A stretch of 64,000 bases of DNA from Robiginitalea sediminis. Lineage in GTDB: Bacteria > Bacteroidota > Bacteroidia > Flavobacteriales > Flavobacteriaceae. This document shows, piece by piece, positions 27,602 through 35,123 of the stretch (positions are counted from its first letter, which is position 1; each line of letters opens with the position of its first letter). The notes under the pieces are model-generated. The model made no database searches. It was not told the origin of the DNA and saw only the letters and a list, made by a program, of their open reading frames with translations. The stretch lies in assembly GCF_002198115.1 (NCBI RefSeq), contig NZ_NGNR01000002.1, positions 186,001 to 250,000 of the forward strand. The letters run 5' to 3'. Position numbers and translations under genes: made by a program.

Positions 27602-29320
27602 ATGCAGATAAAGGAAAACGCCACGGTCTACGATGCCATTATTGTAGGATCGGGAGCCGGGGGCGGAATGGCTACCAAAATACTGGCAGATGCCGGCCTC
27701 AAAGTAGCCGTGGTTGAAGCGGGGCCGTTTTTCGACCCCAAGGACCCCAAACAGCAGACCCAGATGAAATGGCCGTATGAGTCCCCGCGCCGGGGCGCAG
27801 CCACAACCCGGGACTTCGGCGAATTCGATGCCGCTTATGGCGGATGGGAGATAGAAGGGGAACCTTATACCCATAAGGATGGCACTAAATTCGACTGGTT
27901 CCGTTCGCACATGCTGGGGGGACGTACCAACCACTGGGGAAGGATTTCCCTCCGTTTCGGCCCCAAGGATTTCAAGCATAAGGATGTGGATGGCCTGGGG
28001 GAAAACTGGCCCATTAGCTATGAGGACATCAAACCCTATTACGACAAGGTAGACAAACTCATTGGCGTGTTCGGCACAAACGAAGGGCTGCCCAATGACC
28101 CGGACGGGTTTTTCCTCCCCCCGCCCAAGCCCAGGCTCCACGAGCTGTACTATATCAAAGGGGCGCGGAAGACAGGCATCCCGGTGATTCCCTCCCGGAT
28201 GTCCATGCTCACCAAGAAAATCAACAATGAGCGCGGGGTTTGCTTCTATTGCGGGCAATGCAGCCGCGCCTGCCAGGTCTATGCGGATTTTTCGGCCGGG
28301 ACCTGCCTGATCTTCCCGGCCCAGAAGGGCAGGGGGCAGGTGGACCTGTTTACCAACTGCATGGTGCGGGAAGTAACCACGGACGAAAATGGCAAGGCTA
28401 CCGGGGTCTCCTATATTAATAAGGAAGATCGCAAGGAATATTCCCTGAAGGGAAGGGTAGTGGTGCTGGCGGCCTCGGCCTGCAGTACCGCCCGCATCCT
28501 GCTGAACTCCAAGAGCAAACAACACCCCAACGGGCTGGGCAATGGCAGCGACCTGGTCGGGAAATACCTGCACGATTCCACCGGCAGTAGCCGGGCTGGG
28601 TTTATCCCGGACCTGATGAACCGGGAAATCTACAACGAAGACGGGGTTGGCGGCATGCACGTATACTCCCCCTGGTGGGGCGACAACAAAAACCTGGATT
28701 TCCCCCGGGGCTACCACATTGAGGTGTGGGGTGGGATGGGGATGCCCAATTACGGTTTCGGCTTCAACCCGAACGATTTCAACAGGTTTTTCGGCCTGCC
28801 CACCGGCGGCTACGGCGAACAGCTACGCAAGGACGTCAAGAAGTACTACGGTTCGGTGGTCGGTTTCGGCGGCCGGGGCGAGGCGATTGCCCGCAAGGAC
28901 AATTACTGCGAAATAGACCCCACCACGGTGGACGAATGGGGGATTCCAGTATTGCGCTTCCACTACAAATGGTCCGATTACGAACGCAAACAGGCCCGCC
29001 ACATGCAGGCCACCTTCGAGGAACTCATCCACAATATGGGGGGAGAGGTCCTGGGCGATACCCCATCGGCCGAACAGGATTACGGCTTACTGGCCCCGGG
29101 CCGTATTATCCACGAGGTAGGGACCACCCGGATGGGGGACGACCCCAAAACCTCGGTAACCAACCGCTACCAGCAGCTGCATGAGGCAGACAACGTCTTT
29201 ATTACGGATGCAGGACCCTTTGTGTCCCAGGCGGACAAGAACTGTACCTGGACCATCCTGGCGCTCTCCTGGAGGGCTTCGGAGTATATCGTAGAACAAC
29301 TCAAGCAACAAAATATCTGA
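27602..29320 (+). CDS. GMC-family oxidoreductase, large catalytic subunit
   Basis: FAD-dependent dehydrogenase of 572 aa. The dinucleotide-binding motif VGSGAGGGMATKILADAG is at about residues 14-31, followed by VVEAG; the C-terminal active-site region includes HEVGTTRMG near 500 and DAGPFVSQADKNCTW near 538. A cysteine-rich segment CFYCGQCSRACQVYA near 217-231 is unusual for simple GMC oxidases and is seen in multi-subunit sugar dehydrogenases. No signal peptide is present; co-export with the Tat-signal small subunit encoded 1 bp downstream is the likely route to the periplasm. Related complexes oxidise C3-hydroxyls of sugars or gluconate; the substrate is inferred from context. Confidence 0.88.
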   Translation: MQIKENATVYDAIIVGSGAGGGMATKILADAGLKVAVVEAGPFFDPKDPKQQTQMKWPYESPRRGAATTRDFGEFDAAYGGWEIEGEPYTHKDGTKFDWFRSHMLGGRTNHWGRISLRFGPKDFKHKDVDGLGENWPISYEDIKPYYDKVDKLIGVFGTNEGLPNDPDGFFLPPPKPRLHELYYIKGARKTGIPVIPSRMSMLTKKINNERGVCFYCGQCSRACQVYADFSAGTCLIFPAQKGRGQVDLFTNCMVREVTTDENGKATGVSYINKEDRKEYSLKGRVVVLAASACSTARILLNSKSKQHPNGLGNGSDLVGKYLHDSTGSSRAGFIPDLMNREIYNEDGVGGMHVYSPWWGDNKNLDFPRGYHIEVWGGMGMPNYGFGFNPNDFNRFFGLPTGGYGEQLRKDVKKYYGSVVGFGGRGEAIARKDNYCEIDPTTVDEWGIPVLRFHYKWSDYERKQARHMQATFEELIHNMGGEVLGDTPSAEQDYGLLAPGRIIHEVGTTRMGDDPKTSVTNRYQQLHEADNVFITDAGPFVSQADKNCTWTILALSWRASEYIVEQLKQQNI

Positions 29321-29321
29321 T

Positions 29322-30035
29322 ATGGACAGAAGACAAAGCCTGAAATCCCTCGCCTTGGGTACCGCCGCTGCAGGCCTCGCCCTCCACGGCTGCAAAATGG
29401 AGGATCAGGAACTACAGGAGGCTGTTTCTGCGGGAGCCGAACACTATTTCGGACGGACCCCGGAGGAATTGGAGCAAATTGCAAAACTCCATGCCGAAAC
29501 CTTCTTTAACCCCCATGAAATGGAAACCCTTTCGGTACTGGCCGAATTGATCCTCCCACCGGTGGAGCAATATGGCGGGCCGCTGGAGGCCGGTGTGCCG
29601 GACTTCATGGAATTCATGGCCAAGGACATCCCCGAACTGCAGGTGACCCTCCGAGGCGGGCTGATGTGGCTGGACCACAAGAGCAATACCGAGTTCCAGA
29701 CGGAGTTTAAAAGCGCCCAGCAAGCCCAGCAAAAGGAAATCCTGGATGCTATCGCCTTCTACGACCCGGAGGTCCCCTTGCAGGAGCAGCCACTGGAAAT
29801 CCAGTTCTTCAGCCTGGTGCGCAACCTGACCGTTTCCGGGTATTATACATCCAAGCTTGGCATAGAGGAATTGGGTTACAAGGGGAATACCCCGAATATC
29901 TGGGATGGGGTGCCCCAACACGTACTGGACAAACACGGCCTGGCCTATGAGGAGGAGTGGCTGGCCAAATGTGTGGACCAGAGTAAGCGCGGGGTGATTG
30001 CCGAATGGGACGAAAACGGGAACCTATTAACGTAA
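29322..30035 (+). CDS. Gluconate 2-dehydrogenase subunit 3 family protein (Tat signal)
   Basis: Small subunit, 237 aa, of a GMC-type sugar dehydrogenase. The N-terminus MDRRQSLKSLALGTAAAGLALHGC is a twin-arginine signal, with a cysteine at its end that may also be a lipobox. The body (HEMETLSVLAELILPP ... GVPDFMEFM) matches the family that escorts and activates the flavin subunit. The gene begins 1 bp after the large-subunit stop and overlaps the region before the TIM-barrel gene, so the three form one operon. No cytochrome c subunit gene is adjacent, so the electron acceptor is unknown. Confidence 0.87.
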   Translation: MDRRQSLKSLALGTAAAGLALHGCKMEDQELQEAVSAGAEHYFGRTPEELEQIAKLHAETFFNPHEMETLSVLAELILPPVEQYGGPLEAGVPDFMEFMAKDIPELQVTLRGGLMWLDHKSNTEFQTEFKSAQQAQQKEILDAIAFYDPEVPLQEQPLEIQFFSLVRNLTVSGYYTSKLGIEELGYKGNTPNIWDGVPQHVLDKHGLAYEEEWLAKCVDQSKRGVIAEWDENGNLLT

Positions 30036-30046
30036 AAACCAGTGAC

Positions 30047-30871
30047 ATGAGAATCAGATCATGGATTGCCGCCTTGGCTGTCTCCGCCTTTTTTGCCCCT
30101 CAGGGGCTTGACGCACAAGAATTTGGCATTCAGTTGTACAGCCTGCGCAACCAGTTTGAAAAGGATGTGGAAGGCAGCCTGAAGCAAATCCGGGACTGGG
30201 GGATCACCTACATCGAAGGCGGGGGAACCTATGGGTATTCCCAGGAGGAATTCCTGGGGTTGCTTGGAAAATATCGCCTGAAAACCATCAGCGTGGGGGC
30301 GTCCTACGAGGAATTGCGGGATAATCCGGAGTCTCTGGTCGAAAAAGCCCGCGCATTTGGGGCGGAGTACGTGATGTGCGCCTGGATACCGCACCAGAAC
30401 GAATTCGACCTCACGGAGGCATTAGCGGCCATTGACGTCTTCAATAAAGCCGGGAAACTCCTGAAGGAAGCGGGTTTAACCCTGGCCTACCACCCCCATG
30501 GGTACGAATTCAGCGCGCATGAAGAGGGCACGCTGTTCGACATTATGGCCAGGAACGCCAGGGACTTTGCCTTTGAAATGGATGTGTACTGGGTATTTCA
30601 CGGCGGGGCCGACCCCCTGGAACTCCTGAACCGTTATCCGGACAAGTTTGTGCTGTATCACCTGAAGGATATGGCCCACGGCGTGAAAGGGAATACCTCC
30701 GGGCACGAAGATGTGGAAACCAATGTAGTGCTCGGTACGGGGCAGATTGATATTGCAGCCCTGGTGAAACGGGGCGCCGAGCTGGGAATCCGGTATATGT
30801 TCATAGAGGATGAATCCAGCAGTGTGGTGGAACAGGTGCCCCAGAGTCTGGAATTCCTGCGGGGGCTCTAG
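30047..30871 (+). CDS. Exported TIM-barrel sugar isomerase/epimerase-like protein
   Basis: Predicted periplasmic protein of 274 aa of the xylose-isomerase-like AP-endonuclease-2 fold. The signal peptide (WIAALAVSAFFAPQGLDAQ) ends near residue 22. Barrel landmarks: FGIQLYSLRNQF, YHPHGYEF (possible metal His), FEMDVYWVFHGG and a C-terminal MFIEDESSS. The frame opens at 30005, but ATG 30047 starts the signal peptide and lies 11 bp after the small-subunit stop. Some members in Bacteroidota act on 3-keto-glycosides as lyases or isomerases, which would fit its place behind a sugar dehydrogenase. Activity here is inferred. Stops of this gene and the GH130-like gene overlap. Confidence 0.82.
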   Translation: MRIRSWIAALAVSAFFAPQGLDAQEFGIQLYSLRNQFEKDVEGSLKQIRDWGITYIEGGGTYGYSQEEFLGLLGKYRLKTISVGASYEELRDNPESLVEKARAFGAEYVMCAWIPHQNEFDLTEALAAIDVFNKAGKLLKEAGLTLAYHPHGYEFSAHEEGTLFDIMARNARDFAFEMDVYWVFHGGADPLELLNRYPDKFVLYHLKDMAHGVKGNTSGHEDVETNVVLGTGQIDIAALVKRGAELGIRYMFIEDESSSVVEQVPQSLEFLRGL

Positions 30872-31956
30872 CCCCCCGGTTTTATTGCCACCCCTACCAT
30901 GGAGTCTGCGGTTCCGTAATACAGGAACCAGTTCTTCCTGAAATACACCAGTCCCTGGATAAAGGTTGTCCCCGCCTGGTACTGCCCGCTTACCTCATGG
31001 GGCAGGCTGGGGCAGATAAAAGGCGCTTCCAGGCGCCGGACAAATTCAGTTGGGTCGTCTTTGCTGAATAATGCCTGGCCCCCGCAGTAAGTGCCCTCAG
31101 GGGTTTCAGGCCCCGCACCCTCCCCGGAAAGATTTTTGCCGTTATACAACAACAGAATGCCTTCTTCGGTATACAAAGCCGGAGGCCCGGGTTCCGTGAG
31201 GTGGCTGTCGAAGGTTCCCGGGGTGGGAACAAAGGGCTTGATCAGTTCCCCGGAGCCGTTTGTTACCGGGGTCCAGTCGCGGCCATCTTCCGAAACGGCC
31301 ACATTCACAAAAAGCTCCCCCCAGTACATGTAGTAAGCACCCTTGATTTTTTTGGCGACCAGCCGTCCGTCCTTAAGCTCGGTTACCACCGATCCCGATT
31401 TGCTCCAAACATCCCGGAAAGCCCCGCCATGGGCTGTTTCAAAGACCGGACCGTGTTTGGTCCAGTGGACCAGGTCTGTGGAAGTGGCGCTGGACAAACG
31501 GGCTGTTTCCCGGTTCCAGCTGGTATAGAGCATCAGGTAGGTGCCGTCTTCCAATTCGGTTACCCTGGGGTCCTCAACCCCGCCCGGGAAATCCCATTTG
31601 CTGAAGGGCCCGGGTTCGGGATACAGCACCGGATCCTTATGCCGGGTAAAGTGCAGCCCGTCCGTACTCCAGGCCAGCCCGATACGGCTGGTACGCTCGC
31701 CTAGGCGGGCGTCGCGGTCATCCTCCGCCCGGAACAGGAGAAAAACCGTGTCGTTACGGACCACGGCACCCGGGTTAAAAACATCGGCCTGCTGCCAGCG
31801 AACCGGCCTGTTTTGCATGGGGCAATCGAAAATATAGGTGGAATCGGGCCCGAGGATGGGCTGCCCCTCCGGTTTCTCGAATCCAAGCATCCAGGGCTCC
31901 TGGGCGAGACCCGCAATCGGGAAGAACAATATCAGCAGTAAAATGGAGCGCATCAT
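30868..31956 (-). CDS. GH130-like five-bladed propeller glycosidase/phosphorylase, exported
   Basis: Secreted protein of 362 aa (signal MMRSILLLILFFPIAGLAQ). The pattern VFNPGAVV ... LLFRAEDDRD ... GLAWSTDGLHF ... GGVEDPRVTE (about residues 60-150) is that of GH130 beta-mannoside phosphorylases/hydrolases, where the Asp of VEDPR region takes part in catalysis. Later blades carry YYMYWGE and LLLYNGKN. Being periplasmic, it may act as a hydrolase, since phosphorylases are normally cytoplasmic; the specificity cannot be told. It is divergent from the VanX-like gene and is the only clear glycoside-active enzyme in the SusCD island. Confidence 0.83.
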   Translation of the reverse strand: MMRSILLLILFFPIAGLAQEPWMLGFEKPEGQPILGPDSTYIFDCPMQNRPVRWQQADVFNPGAVVRNDTVFLLFRAEDDRDARLGERTSRIGLAWSTDGLHFTRHKDPVLYPEPGPFSKWDFPGGVEDPRVTELEDGTYLMLYTSWNRETARLSSATSTDLVHWTKHGPVFETAHGGAFRDVWSKSGSVVTELKDGRLVAKKIKGAYYMYWGELFVNVAVSEDGRDWTPVTNGSGELIKPFVPTPGTFDSHLTEPGPPALYTEEGILLLYNGKNLSGEGAGPETPEGTYCGGQALFSKDDPTEFVRRLEAPFICPSLPHEVSGQYQAGTTFIQGLVYFRKNWFLYYGTADSMVGVAIKPGG

Positions 31957-31973
31957 TCAGAGGGCTTTAAGGC

Positions 31974-31981
31974 TAAAGATA
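31974..31981 (-). promoter_or_regulatory. -7 promoter box of the GH130-like gene
   Basis: Minus-strand TATCTTTA, a one-base TAnnTTTG variant, 17 nt before ATG 31956. It lies back to back with the promoter of the divergent VanX-like gene. Confidence 0.45.
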
Positions 31982-31996
31982 CAATCCTTTTTGGGC

Positions 31997-32026
31997 TTTG
32001 AAGGTTTGAAAAAGGGGTTATCTTTA
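31997..32026 (+). promoter_or_regulatory. Promoter of the VanX-like gene (TTTG-N18-TATCTTTA)
   Basis: TTTG at 31997-32000 and TATCTTTA at 32019-32026 are 18 nt apart, within the range for this phylum. The -7 box ends 4 nt before ATG 32031, which predicts a leaderless or nearly leaderless transcript. Confidence 0.55.
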
Positions 32027-32030
32027 GCTC

Positions 32031-32801
32031 ATGCCCAGTACGACAAAGTTCTTTAAAACAGGTCTGCCAGCCCTGCTGGCTGTTGCCGTGAGCGTGGTAT
32101 CCGGATGCCGGGAAGGCGGTACTTCGACTCCTGCACCGCGTACCATGCCGGAAAAAATGGAAGTTGCCGATACCACCGCCATTACTCCGGAGGTAACGAC
32201 CCCACCCGCCCCGCCCCCCCTGGAGCAACTGCCCGACACCGCGTTCGTTCGCCTGGCGGATTACAGCGAGGCTTTCGGGTTTGAGATGCGCTATGCCACC
32301 GCCGATAATTTCCTGGAGGCTGTCGTTTACCCGTGTGGGGAATGCTATACCAGGGCCATTACCGCCAGGGCCCTGCTGGCGGCCAATGCGGCCCTGAAGC
32401 CACATGGGTACCGGATCCGGTTTTTTGATTGCTACCGGCCCCACCGGGTGCAATTCAGGATGTGGGAACTGGTGCCCAACCCCCAGTATGTTGCCAACCC
32501 CGAAAAAGGGTCTATCCACAACCGGGGAGGGGCCGTGGATATAACCCTGGAAACGCTGGAGGGGCAACGGGCCGATATGGGTACGGATTTCGATTTCTTC
32601 GGCCCTAAGGCCCACCACGACCATCTGGACCTTCCCAAAGAAGTGCTGGAGCGCCGGGCGCTGCTGAAATCGACCATGGAAGCGCATGGGTTCTGGTCTG
32701 TCCGCACCGAATGGTGGCATTACAACCTGGCTGCTGCTTCCCGCTACCCGGTAGCCGATTTTATCTGGACCTGTCCGGAAAAAGAACCCGCGCTGCCATG
32801 A
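32031..32801 (+). CDS. D-alanyl-D-alanine dipeptidase (VanX/DdpX family), lipoprotein
   Basis: Zinc dipeptidase of 256 aa, M15D family, exported as a lipoprotein (TGLPALLAVAVSVVSGC). Zinc and catalytic motifs: SIHNRGGAVD near residues 161-170 (His and Asp ligands) and TEWWHYN near 226-232 (catalytic Glu and third ligand). YRPHRVQ near 140 is the conserved family arginine loop. It would release D-Ala from D-Ala-D-Ala outside the inner membrane, for wall recycling; vancomycin resistance is not implied. Residues about 25-65 form a Pro/Thr-rich linker. Its stop overlaps the next start as ATGA. Confidence 0.9.
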   Translation: MPSTTKFFKTGLPALLAVAVSVVSGCREGGTSTPAPRTMPEKMEVADTTAITPEVTTPPAPPPLEQLPDTAFVRLADYSEAFGFEMRYATADNFLEAVVYPCGECYTRAITARALLAANAALKPHGYRIRFFDCYRPHRVQFRMWELVPNPQYVANPEKGSIHNRGGAVDITLETLEGQRADMGTDFDFFGPKAHHDHLDLPKEVLERRALLKSTMEAHGFWSVRTEWWHYNLAAASRYPVADFIWTCPEKEPALP

Positions 32802-33709
32802 AAAAAACTCTACTAGCCCTTCTGTTGATCCTGGTGCTGCCTTGTGCAGCCCAGCACTTCCGGCTCCCGATCTGGCCCGATGGGGCCATCGCACACCGCG
32901 TGCCCACCAATGAGGCCGAAATACGCGACAGTACCGATATTCTGCGCATCAGCAAGGTCCAGGTGCCGGAAATCGAAGTATACCTGGCCGATACCACCCG
33001 GCAGACCGGGAAGGCCGTGCTGATCCTGCCTGGAGGCGGGTACCGCATTCTGGCCTACCACTGGGAAGGCACCCAGTTTGCCAGATGGCTTCAGGCCAGG
33101 GGGATAACCGGGGTGGTGCTGAAATACCGCCTTCCCGATTCCCGCTCCCTTACCGAGGCCCACCTGGTCCCTTTATCGGACGCCCAAAGGGCCATGCGGC
33201 TGCTGCGGGAAAAAGCTACCCAATGGACTATTGACCCGGGTAAAATCGGGGTAATGGGCTTTTCTGCCGGAGGCCACCTGGCCGCGAGCCTGAGTACCCA
33301 GTACGAGGCAAGGGTCTACGAACCTGTGGATCGTGCCGATTTGCTAAGTTCCCGCCCGGATTTCTCCGTTTTGGTCTATCCGGTTATTACTTTCTCGGCG
33401 TCTGCCGTGCATTCCGGCTCCCGGGAAGCCCTCCTGGGGCCTTCCCCCTCAGATAGTTTGCTGCGATTCTTTTCCCCGGAGCTCCAGGTAGGGCCCGAAA
33501 CCCCGCCCGCTTTCCTGCTGCACGCTGCAGACGATACCGGAGTTCCCGTGGCAAACAGCCTGGCTTATTACGAGGCCATGCGCGCCGCAGGCCGGCCTGC
33601 TACGCTCCACCTAGTGCCGGAAGGCGGCCACGGTTTTGCCATGGCGCGTGGAGACGCCTACCTGAGCCGGTGGGTCGAATGGCTGGAAGCCTGGCTCCTC
33701 AACTTATGA
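32798..33709 (+). CDS. Exported alpha/beta hydrolase, acetyl-esterase-like
   Basis: Secreted serine esterase of 303 aa. Signal MKKTLLALLLILVLPCAAQ; oxyanion motif LPGGGYRIL near residue 71; nucleophile GFSAGG near 154; Asp in HAADDTGVPV near 245; His in EGGHGFAM near 277. It fits the BD-FAE/acetylxylan-esterase-like group often found in carbohydrate loci. The open frame begins at 32711 inside the previous gene; the signal peptide and the ATGA overlap at 32798-32801 identify the start and imply translational coupling with the VanX-like gene. Likely removes acyl groups from a glycan; substrate unknown. Confidence 0.88.
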   Translation: MKKTLLALLLILVLPCAAQHFRLPIWPDGAIAHRVPTNEAEIRDSTDILRISKVQVPEIEVYLADTTRQTGKAVLILPGGGYRILAYHWEGTQFARWLQARGITGVVLKYRLPDSRSLTEAHLVPLSDAQRAMRLLREKATQWTIDPGKIGVMGFSAGGHLAASLSTQYEARVYEPVDRADLLSSRPDFSVLVYPVITFSASAVHSGSREALLGPSPSDSLLRFFSPELQVGPETPPAFLLHAADDTGVPVANSLAYYEAMRAAGRPATLHLVPEGGHGFAMARGDAYLSRWVEWLEAWLLNL

Positions 33710-33719
33710 TTGGGAAGGA

Positions 33720-35087
33720 TTAAAGGGTTCCGGCAGGGTGCTCATACCCGCTCCGGTAAGGCCGTTGTAGCCTTCCTGTAGCTTCCGGATCTCCTTCGAT
33801 GATGCGCTTTGCGGGATTATAGCTAAGAGGCCTGCCCAGGTCCATGGCCACGTTGGCCAGGATACAGCTGGCCGACGAAATATGGCCCTGTTCGATGTCC
33901 GCAAATGGGCGGTTGCCGTTTTCAATGGCCGCAAGGAAATCGATCATATGCCGGCGGGTCGCCGGAACGGCGTGCAACTCGATATTGGCCTCATTGACGT
34001 CTTCCGGATACTTTTCACGCTCGTAAATCACGTCCCCGTGAATGGGGTTGCTGCCGTCTGCCGGGGTGAAGTCGTACTGCATCACGCTGCCCGCCAAGGT
34101 CCCTTTTTCCCCATAAATCTTAAAGGCCCAGGGGTAATCGGGGTCTGCCGGGGCGCCCCAGCTGCGGTGCTGCCAGTGGCAGCTGAAATCCGGGAATTCG
34201 AAAACAGCCGATTGGGTGTCCGAAATATTGGATTTCCCATCCTTCTGCACATAGATTCCGCCGCTGGAGCTGATCCGCGTGGGCCATCCCAGATCCAGCA
34301 GCCACCGGACGGTGTCTAACATGTGCACGCACATATCCCCCATAATGCCATTGCCATACTCCATAAAGGTGCGCCACCAGCGGATATGGGGCAGCCCGTC
34401 ATAGGGCCTGAGCGGCGCCGGCCCGGTCCACATCTGGTAATCCAGATGGTCCGGGACCTCCTGCAACGGTGGGTTTCCGTTAGCCCGCATATGGTAGTAA
34501 CAGCACATCTCCACATGGCCTACCTTGCCCAACAGGCCTGCATCCACAATCCGGCGTTTGGCTTCCTGCAAATGCGGGGTACTGCGCCTTTGGGTCCCGA
34601 TCTGCACCGTCCTGCCATGCCGCCTTGCGGCCGCCAGGATGGCCTCGCCTTCGAGCACGTCCACACTAATGGGTTTCTGCAGATAAACATGACAACCCTT
34701 CCGGATGGCTTCAATAGCAATCAGGGCGTGCCAGTGATCCGGGGTGGCAATCAGTACGATGTCCATTTCGGTTTCTGCCAGCATTTTGCGATAATCCCGG
34801 AAAAGCCTCGGTTTGGCGGAGGGCTCCCGTTCCAGTACCATGGCGGCGGCTTCGTCCAGGAGCTTCTGGTCTGCGTCGCATAGGGCTGCCACCTCCACGG
34901 GGGCCACCTGCATCAGGCGCCAGAGGTCCATTTTTCCGTACCACCCGGTACCGATAAGCCCGACCTTCCAGGGTTTGCCCCGGTAGATGAGGTCCATGCC
35001 ATAGGAGCCGAAACTGCTCAGCAGGGCCAGGGCGCCTGCTCCTTTCATAAAGCGCCTTCTGTTGATGTTGAAATGCGGGTGTTCCAT
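33720..35087 (-). CDS. Gfo/Idh/MocA-family oxidoreductase with Tat signal
   Basis: NAD(P)-dependent sugar oxidoreductase of 455 aa. NRRRFMKGAGALALLSSFG at residues 9-27 is a twin-arginine signal, so the enzyme is exported with its cofactor bound. The Rossmann fingerprint VGLIGTGWYG is near 43-52; LQKPISVD near 135 gives the family catalytic Lys (KP motif); GDMCVHMLDTVRWL near 255 matches the conserved His-containing helix. Periplasmic relatives keep a tightly bound nicotinamide and interconvert keto- and hydroxy-sugars. This suits the dehydrogenase/isomerase genes upstream. It has a -7-like box 22 nt before ATG 35087 and converges on the esterase gene. Confidence 0.88.
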   Translation of the reverse strand: MEHPHFNINRRRFMKGAGALALLSSFGSYGMDLIYRGKPWKVGLIGTGWYGKMDLWRLMQVAPVEVAALCDADQKLLDEAAAMVLEREPSAKPRLFRDYRKMLAETEMDIVLIATPDHWHALIAIEAIRKGCHVYLQKPISVDVLEGEAILAAARRHGRTVQIGTQRRSTPHLQEAKRRIVDAGLLGKVGHVEMCCYYHMRANGNPPLQEVPDHLDYQMWTGPAPLRPYDGLPHIRWWRTFMEYGNGIMGDMCVHMLDTVRWLLDLGWPTRISSSGGIYVQKDGKSNISDTQSAVFEFPDFSCHWQHRSWGAPADPDYPWAFKIYGEKGTLAGSVMQYDFTPADGSNPIHGDVIYEREKYPEDVNEANIELHAVPATRRHMIDFLAAIENGNRPFADIEQGHISSASCILANVAMDLGRPLSYNPAKRIIEGDPEATGRLQRPYRSGYEHPAGTL

Positions 35088-35109
35088 CGGTTGTCGGGTT
35101 GGTTGTTCC

Positions 35110-35117
35110 TAAAGATA
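35110..35117 (-). promoter_or_regulatory. -7 promoter box of the Gfo/Idh/MocA gene
   Basis: Minus-strand TATCTTTA, a one-base variant of TAnnTTTG, 22 nt before the start codon. No -33 box recognised. It overlaps the 36-bp gap to the next upstream gene. Confidence 0.4.
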
Positions 35118-35123
35118 GGAAAT

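Noticed and set aside
27521-28717. 398-codon minus-strand frame opposite the GMC gene
   Set aside because: Antisense shadow; the flavoprotein motifs on the plus strand are complete.
32031-32801. Vancomycin resistance (VanX) call
   Set aside because: VanX-family dipeptidase motifs are present, but no vanH or vanA-type ligase genes are nearby and the protein is an exported lipoprotein, which suits wall recycling.
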